DNA of 39,390 nt from Halalkalibacter wakoensis JCM 9140. GTDB taxonomy: Bacteria > Bacillota > Bacilli > Bacillales > Bacillaceae_D. The first letter of the stretch is position 1; the number at the start of each line of letters is the position of its first letter. The notes below the pieces were generated by a model, which saw only the letters and a program-made list of their open reading frames with translations, made no database searches and was not told the DNA's origin. Positions 33,207 through 39,390 of this stretch are shown piece after piece. The position numbers and the translations under genes were made by a program. The stretch is from positions 1 to 39,390 of the forward strand of contig NZ_BAUT01000036.1 in NCBI RefSeq assembly GCF_000513095.1. The letters run 5' to 3'.

Positions 33207-34187
33207 TTGTCAGAAACGAAAACAATACAGTTAGAAGTCAAGAATGCCAATGAGTCACAATCACTTATTGGACCTCATGACAGACATCTGAAGCGAATAG
33301 AAGAGCATCTTCAAGTAACACTTGTCACACGTGGTGAAGAAGTGGTCGTTACTGGAGATGAGAGAAAGATTGAAATTGTCGAAAAAATCATTTCAACTTT
33401 AATACAATTAATTCGTAAAGGAATTTCTATTTCTGAAAGAGATGTAGTGTATGCTGTTCAGTTAGCAGAGCAGGATCGTCTTGATGAGTTATTAGAGTTG
33501 TACGATGAAAAAGTAGCAACAAATGTTAAAGGAAAGCCTATTATTGCAAAAACATTAGGACAGCGTCACTATGTATCTGCTTTGAAAAAGAAGGATATGG
33601 TGTTTGGTATCGGTCCAGCTGGTACGGGAAAGACGTATTTAGCGGTCGTCATGGCAGTTACAGCGTTAAAGGATGGACATGTGAAACGAATTGTATTAAC
33701 CAGACCAGCGGTGGAAGCTGGAGAGAGTTTAGGTTTTCTTCCTGGTGATTTAAAAGAGAAAGTTGATCCGTATTTGCGTCCATTGTATGATGCCCTTCAC
33801 GATGTATTAGGAATGGAACAAACAACGCGGTTAATGGAGCGCGGGACCATAGAAGTCGCACCGTTAGCTTATATGCGTGGAAGAACGTTGGATGATGCCT
33901 TTGTTATTTTAGATGAAGCGCAAAACACTACGCGTGAGCAGATGAAAATGTTTATAACGAGACTTGGATTTGGATCTAAAATGGTTATCAATGGTGACTT
34001 GTCACAAATTGATCTCCCGCGAGGAAAGAAGTCGGGTTTAAAAGTTGCTATTGAAATTTTGGACAAAGTGAAAGACATTGCTTTTATTTACTTGCAACAA
34101 TCCGATGTAGTTCGACACACTCTTGTTCAGCAAATTATCCAAGCTTACGATAAGCAAGAAGAGGAAGAAAAAGAACAAAGCAAGTGA
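33207..34187 (+). CDS. phoH: PhoH-like ATPase
   Basis: 326 aa from TTG 33207. P-loop protein of the PhoH family (superfamily 1 helicase-like), linked to RNA metabolism; adjacency to ybeY is typical. An N-terminal KH-like region (about 20-80; RKGISISERDVVYAV) is followed by the ATPase domain with Walker A GPAGTGKT (about 136-143), LTRPAVEAGE, FLPGDLKEKVDPYLRPLYD, Walker B VILDEAQN and a final GDLSQIDLP motif. TTG 33207 has ten bases from GGAG. TTG 33198, overlapping the yqfD stop, is the alternative but sits against the binding site. Confidence 0.94.
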   Translation: MSETKTIQLEVKNANESQSLIGPHDRHLKRIEEHLQVTLVTRGEEVVVTGDERKIEIVEKIISTLIQLIRKGISISERDVVYAVQLAEQDRLDELLELYDEKVATNVKGKPIIAKTLGQRHYVSALKKKDMVFGIGPAGTGKTYLAVVMAVTALKDGHVKRIVLTRPAVEAGESLGFLPGDLKEKVDPYLRPLYDALHDVLGMEQTTRLMERGTIEVAPLAYMRGRTLDDAFVILDEAQNTTREQMKMFITRLGFGSKMVINGDLSQIDLPRGKKSGLKVAIEILDKVKDIAFIYLQQSDVVRHTLVQQIIQAYDKQEEEEKEQSK

Positions 34188-34232
34188 GAGAGATCATTCT
34201 AAGAAGAAAGCCTTGCCTTAGGAGGCGTTAAT

Positions 34233-34274
34233 ATGAAGACCCTCTTTATGAAAGAGGGTCTTCAACTTTATTAG
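34233..34274 (+). CDS. Possible 13-codon leader peptide
   Basis: ATG 34233 is preceded by AGGAGG (34220-34225) with ideal seven-base spacing and followed by MKTLFMKEGLQLY and a TAG. The ORF coincides with a perfect 13-bp hairpin (34235-34247 / 34251-34263). A strong ribosome binding site in front of a short ORF that forms a stem suggests translation-dependent folding ahead of pgpH. It could also be fortuitous. Confidence 0.4.
   Translation: MKTLFMKEGLQLY
34235..34263 (+). other. Perfect hairpin between phoH and pgpH
   Basis: GAAGACCCTCTTT (34235-34247), loop ATG, AAAGAGGGTCTTC (34251-34263). AACTTTATTAG follows, without a solid T run, so terminator activity is doubtful. Confidence 0.7.
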
Positions 34275-34303
34275 TATGATCGGTAGGGAATGAGGTGAAG
34301 AAT

Positions 34304-36472
34304 TTGAAAAGAAGATCAACGATAGATCAGCAGAAGTGGTGGAAAAGACTACGTGACCACCAATACATAAGGAGAATTCTTTTTATTACGGTAGGCATCA
34401 TCCTATATATACTACTTCTTGGAAATGTCATTCCAGAAACAATGGATATTCGCTTATCTCAAATTGCTGATAAAGATATTCGTTCACCAATTACGATTGA
34501 ACATCAGACGGCAACAGAAGAAAGGCGAAGTGCGGCCGTTGATGAGGTAGGCCCCGTTTACGACTTAAAAAGGGAATATGCTCAAAGGCAAGTGAAAAAA
34601 ATAGATGATATTTTTGAGCTTTTGCAACAGGTTAGATTAACAGAAGCAGAGGCAGAGGAGAATAGCGAGGAAGAGCCATTAAGTGAAGAAGAACAACTTG
34701 AAGGAAATGTTGAGTATGTGAAAGAAGTTTTATCATTACGAAGTAACAACGGGATTACTGATCAAGCTCTTGTCACACTTTTACAGGCTACTGACTCACA
34801 GTTGCAAATAGCAAGGGAAACAACAACTAATGCTGTTCATGAAGTCATGAGTGAAAGAATTTCCATTCGTGAATTGCCTGAGGCGAAGCAAGAAGTGAGC
34901 AATCAAGTTGCGTTGTCAACGGTTAATAGCCAATTAATTGATGCAATGATTGAAGTGGCACAGTTTGCAGTCATTCCTAATTATATTTATGATGCTAATG
35001 CGACTGAACAAGTAAGGCAAGAAGCAGCAGAAAGTGTCGAGCCTGTCTTGATTCGAGAAGGCCAACTCCTTGTAAAGGAAGGGGAAATGATCACTCACGA
35101 CATATATGAACAACTCCGAATTGTTGGGCTTTTAGATGATTCGTTTAATGTATTTCCTTATATAGGTTTGGCCTTGCTAGTTTTACTCATTGTGAGTATG
35201 TTGGCGTATTATGTAAATGAAGCTAAAACATCCGTTCAAAATAATAACAGCCATCTATTAATGTTTATGTTAATTTTTATCGTAACTGTGGCTATTATGA
35301 AGATAACAAGTCTTTTGGAAGGGTTAGAAATTCAAGGAATTGGATTTGTCGTCCCTGTATCAATTGGCGCTATGTTAATTACGTTGCTAATTCATACGCG
35401 TCTAGCGTTGTTCACGGGAATTATGTTTGCTGTAATCGGAAGCATCATGTTTAACAATGAAACGGTAGGGACGTTCCATTTTACTTATGGATTTTATATG
35501 TTGTTTAGCTCATTTGCAGGAGCTTATTTCTTAGATAAATCCAATCGAATTTCCAGGATTTTACAGGCTGGGTTGTTTGTATCTAGTATTAACATTGTGG
35601 CTATTTTGTCTTTGCTTTTTATGAAAACCGTTCAAAGTGGTTGGTTTGAAATAGGAATGCATATAGGTTTTGCCTTTCTTTCTGGATTTATTGCAGCTGT
35701 GTTAACAATAGGATTGTTGCCGTTTTTTGAGGCAGGGTTTGGGATTTTATCAACCTCTCGTTTAATTGAACTGTCAAGTCCTAACCAACCTTTATTGCGA
35801 AAGATATTGGTGGAAGCTCCAGGAACATACCACCATAGTGTTGTTGTAGGAAACTTAGCTGAAGCAGCATGTGAATCCATTGGTGAAAATGGACTGTTAG
35901 CACGAGTTGGGTCTTATTACCATGATTTAGGTAAGACAAAAAGGCCACATTTTTTCATTGAAAACCAAATGAGAATGGAAAATCCTCATGACAAAATTTC
36001 TCCACAATTAAGTCGGACCATTATTATTGCTCATCCATACGATGGTGCTGATTTGTTAAGAGAATATAAAATGCCTAAGGAGATTATTGATATTGCGGAG
36101 CAACATCATGGGACAACTCTGTTAAAGTACTTCTATCACAAAGCAAATCAGGATTCCGAACAACCTGTACCAGAATCTCAGTTTCGTTATCCTGGTCCTA
36201 AAGCACAAACAAAGGTATCTGCTATTGTTGGAATTGCTGATAGTGTTGAAGCGGCTGTTCGAACGATTCAGAAGCCGACTCCTGATAAAATTGAGGCATT
36301 AGTAAGAAAAATAATTCAAGACAAACTGGAAGACGGACAATTTGATGAATCTGATTTAACGTTAAAAGAACTTGACCAAATTGCGGTATCAATTCTTGAA
36401 ACGTTAAAAGGAACCTTCCATCAACGTATTGAATATCCAGAAGATCCAAAAGGAAAGGGAGAAAAAGGATGA
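34304..36472 (+). CDS. pgpH: Cyclic di-AMP phosphodiesterase PgpH (YqfF), 7TM-HD protein
   Basis: 722 aa. Hydrolyses c-di-AMP to pApA. It has one N-terminal membrane helix (about 25-45), a large extracytoplasmic sensor (7TMR-HDED; about 50-280), seven membrane helices (about 285-470), and a cytoplasmic HD domain with YHHSVVVGN (about 508), YYHDLGK (HD at about 542-544), IIAHPYDGADLL and EQHHGTTLLKYFYHKA. TTG 34304 follows GAGGTGA by six bases; GTG 34295 overlaps that site. It is translationally coupled to ybeY (ATGA overlap). A leader hairpin lies upstream. Confidence 0.95.
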   Translation: MKRRSTIDQQKWWKRLRDHQYIRRILFITVGIILYILLLGNVIPETMDIRLSQIADKDIRSPITIEHQTATEERRSAAVDEVGPVYDLKREYAQRQVKKIDDIFELLQQVRLTEAEAEENSEEEPLSEEEQLEGNVEYVKEVLSLRSNNGITDQALVTLLQATDSQLQIARETTTNAVHEVMSERISIRELPEAKQEVSNQVALSTVNSQLIDAMIEVAQFAVIPNYIYDANATEQVRQEAAESVEPVLIREGQLLVKEGEMITHDIYEQLRIVGLLDDSFNVFPYIGLALLVLLIVSMLAYYVNEAKTSVQNNNSHLLMFMLIFIVTVAIMKITSLLEGLEIQGIGFVVPVSIGAMLITLLIHTRLALFTGIMFAVIGSIMFNNETVGTFHFTYGFYMLFSSFAGAYFLDKSNRISRILQAGLFVSSINIVAILSLLFMKTVQSGWFEIGMHIGFAFLSGFIAAVLTIGLLPFFEAGFGILSTSRLIELSSPNQPLLRKILVEAPGTYHHSVVVGNLAEAACESIGENGLLARVGSYYHDLGKTKRPHFFIENQMRMENPHDKISPQLSRTIIIAHPYDGADLLREYKMPKEIIDIAEQHHGTTLLKYFYHKANQDSEQPVPESQFRYPGPKAQTKVSAIVGIADSVEAAVRTIQKPTPDKIEALVRKIIQDKLEDGQFDESDLTLKELDQIAVSILETLKGTFHQRIEYPEDPKGKGEKG

Positions 36473-36942
36473 ATGTAATCGTTGACTTTACAGACGAAAC
36501 AGAAAGCATTACAAAACTTCAACAAGACCTTGTTGAGAAGATTATTTTAAAAACATTAGAAATAGAACAATTATCAGGAGAATTAGAAGTGTCAGTGACC
36601 GTCGTAAATGAACAGCGTATTCAAGAGATCAACAAAGAATATCGGGATAAAGACCAACCCACTGATGTCATTTCATTTGCGCTTAATGAGCAGGGTGAAG
36701 AGGAGCCAGAGTTCACTAAGCTGGAGGGGATGCCTAATATCCTTGGAGATATTATCATTTCTTCGGCGCATATAAAAAGGCAAGCTGAAGAATATGGACA
36801 TTCCTTTGAGAGGGAGCTAGGATTTCTTACCGTTCATGGAGTGCTTCATTTATTAGGGTATGATCATATGACGGAAGCGGATGAGAAGGAAATGTTCTCG
36901 AAGCAAGAGGATATTTTGGCTGCTTATGGGCTTACACGATAG
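36469..36942 (+). CDS. ybeY: Endoribonuclease YbeY (rRNA maturation factor)
   Basis: 157 aa. Zn-dependent single-strand endoribonuclease involved in 16S rRNA 3'-end maturation and 70S quality control. The metal-binding motif HGVLHLLGYDH gives H123, H127 and H133, and the conserved QPTDVISFAL is at about 63-72. ATG 36469 overlaps the pgpH stop (ATGA). Its 3' end overlaps the start of dgkA. The cluster phoH-pgpH-ybeY-dgkA-cdd-era is conserved in Bacillus. Confidence 0.95.
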   Translation: MNVIVDFTDETESITKLQQDLVEKIILKTLEIEQLSGELEVSVTVVNEQRIQEINKEYRDKDQPTDVISFALNEQGEEEPEFTKLEGMPNILGDIIISSAHIKRQAEEYGHSFERELGFLTVHGVLHLLGYDHMTEADEKEMFSKQEDILAAYGLTR

Positions 36943-37312
36943 AAATAAAAGAGGGTTTAAACGATTGCTTAAGTCATTTTTTTACGCTTCACAAGGCTTT
37001 CGTTATGTAGTGAAACATGAACAGAATATGCAAATTCATTTACTAGTAGCAACGGTTATGATTATCACTGCATATTTTCTAAATTTCCCGATTTATCACT
37101 GGGTTCTTTTACTATTAGTGATTGCTGGAATGTTTGCACTAGAAATCATGAATACAGCAATTGAACGTACGGTCGATTTGGTTACAGAAGAGTACCATCC
37201 ATTAGCAAAAAGAGCAAAAGATATTGCAGCAGCGGCTGTTTTTGTATACTGTTTGTTTGCTGTAATTATTGGTTGTTTTCTGTTTATACCAGCCATAATG
37301 AATTGGTTATAG
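36926..37312 (+). CDS. dgkA: Undecaprenol/diacylglycerol kinase family protein (DgkA/UdpK)
   Basis: 128 aa, three membrane helices (about 37-53, 57-74, 99-123). The family motif ALEIMNTAIERTVDL (71-85) and HPLAKRAKDIAAAAV (91-105) carry the catalytic Glu/Asn and nucleotide-binding residues. In Gram-positives it phosphorylates undecaprenol for cell-wall lipid carrier recycling. I chose ATG 36926, inside the end of ybeY, from homologous N-termini; the binding site is poor, so translational coupling to ybeY is likely. Confidence 0.92.
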   Translation: MGLHDRNKRGFKRLLKSFFYASQGFRYVVKHEQNMQIHLLVATVMIITAYFLNFPIYHWVLLLLVIAGMFALEIMNTAIERTVDLVTEEYHPLAKRAKDIAAAAVFVYCLFAVIIGCFLFIPAIMNWL

Positions 37313-37339
37313 AACTGCTTGAGAGGAGATCCCTCTAAT

Positions 37340-39378
<2,039 letters not shown>

Positions 39379-39390
39379 AGAAATTAAGCC

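Noticed and set aside
37322-37336. Shine-Dalgarno-sequestering hairpin for the DUF502 gene
   Set aside because: Only 5 bp with a 5-base loop; too weak to claim regulation.

Overview
The window is a 39.4 kb chromosomal segment from a low-GC, endospore-forming Firmicute of the family Bacillaceae. Sporulation genes (spoIIP, yqxA, a YjcZ-type protein, yqfC, yqfD), a CIRCE/HrcA heat-shock operon, AGGAGG-type ribosome binding sites with frequent TTG/GTG starts, and B. subtilis-like gene order all point there. The composition and the extra genes would suit an alkaliphile or halotolerant relative of Alkalihalobacillus/Halalkalibacter, but that is inference. No rRNA, tRNA, CRISPR array, transposase or phage gene was seen.

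Layout. 1-370: a GC-rich dispersed-type repeat and a strong terminator. 371-2304: spoIIP, yqxA and a reversed Gly/Ala-rich YjcZ-family gene. 2512-13693: the conserved block lepA, hemW, CIRCE-hrcA-grpE-dnaK-dnaJ, prmA (frameshifted), rsmE, mtaB. 13909-20055: a TPP riboswitch followed by six genes encoding a LuxE-like acid-activating enzyme, a LuxC-like acyl reductase, a three-part ABC importer of the ThiXYZ/NMT1 type, and a short-chain dehydrogenase. 20147-27694: accessory genes (deoC, a polytopic TlpA-like thioredoxin protein, an unknown reversed gene, reversed gbsA with divergent gbsR, a membrane protein with a Gln-rich tail, reversed yqeW Na/Pi cotransporter, a TetR regulator). 27811-39378: the conserved block resumes with rpsU, yqeY, nfeD/yqeZ, floA, yqfB, yqfC, yqfD, phoH, pgpH, ybeY, dgkA, a DUF502 gene, cdd and era.

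In B. subtilis mtaB(yqeV)-yqeW-rpsU are adjacent. Here about 14 kb of accessory genes lies between mtaB and rpsU and yqeW is inverted, so this is a variable site inside an otherwise syntenic chromosome.

The most interesting system is the TPP-riboswitch operon. The riboswitch implies repression when thiamine pyrophosphate is plentiful. The importer resembles thiamine-pyrimidine-precursor transporters. LuxE+LuxC+SDR together form a complete carboxylic acid -> aldehyde -> alcohol reduction route, with no luciferase and no LuxD. My hypothesis is that the operon imports an oxidised (carboxylate) thiamine moiety and reduces it back to the usable alcohol, for example to HMP, hydroxyethylthiazole or thiamine. 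Other points: a one-base frameshift in prmA, a terminator between dnaK and dnaJ, a 13-codon leader ORF coinciding with a hairpin before pgpH, a SigW-type promoter before the nfeD-floA operon, and hairpins lying across several stop codons.
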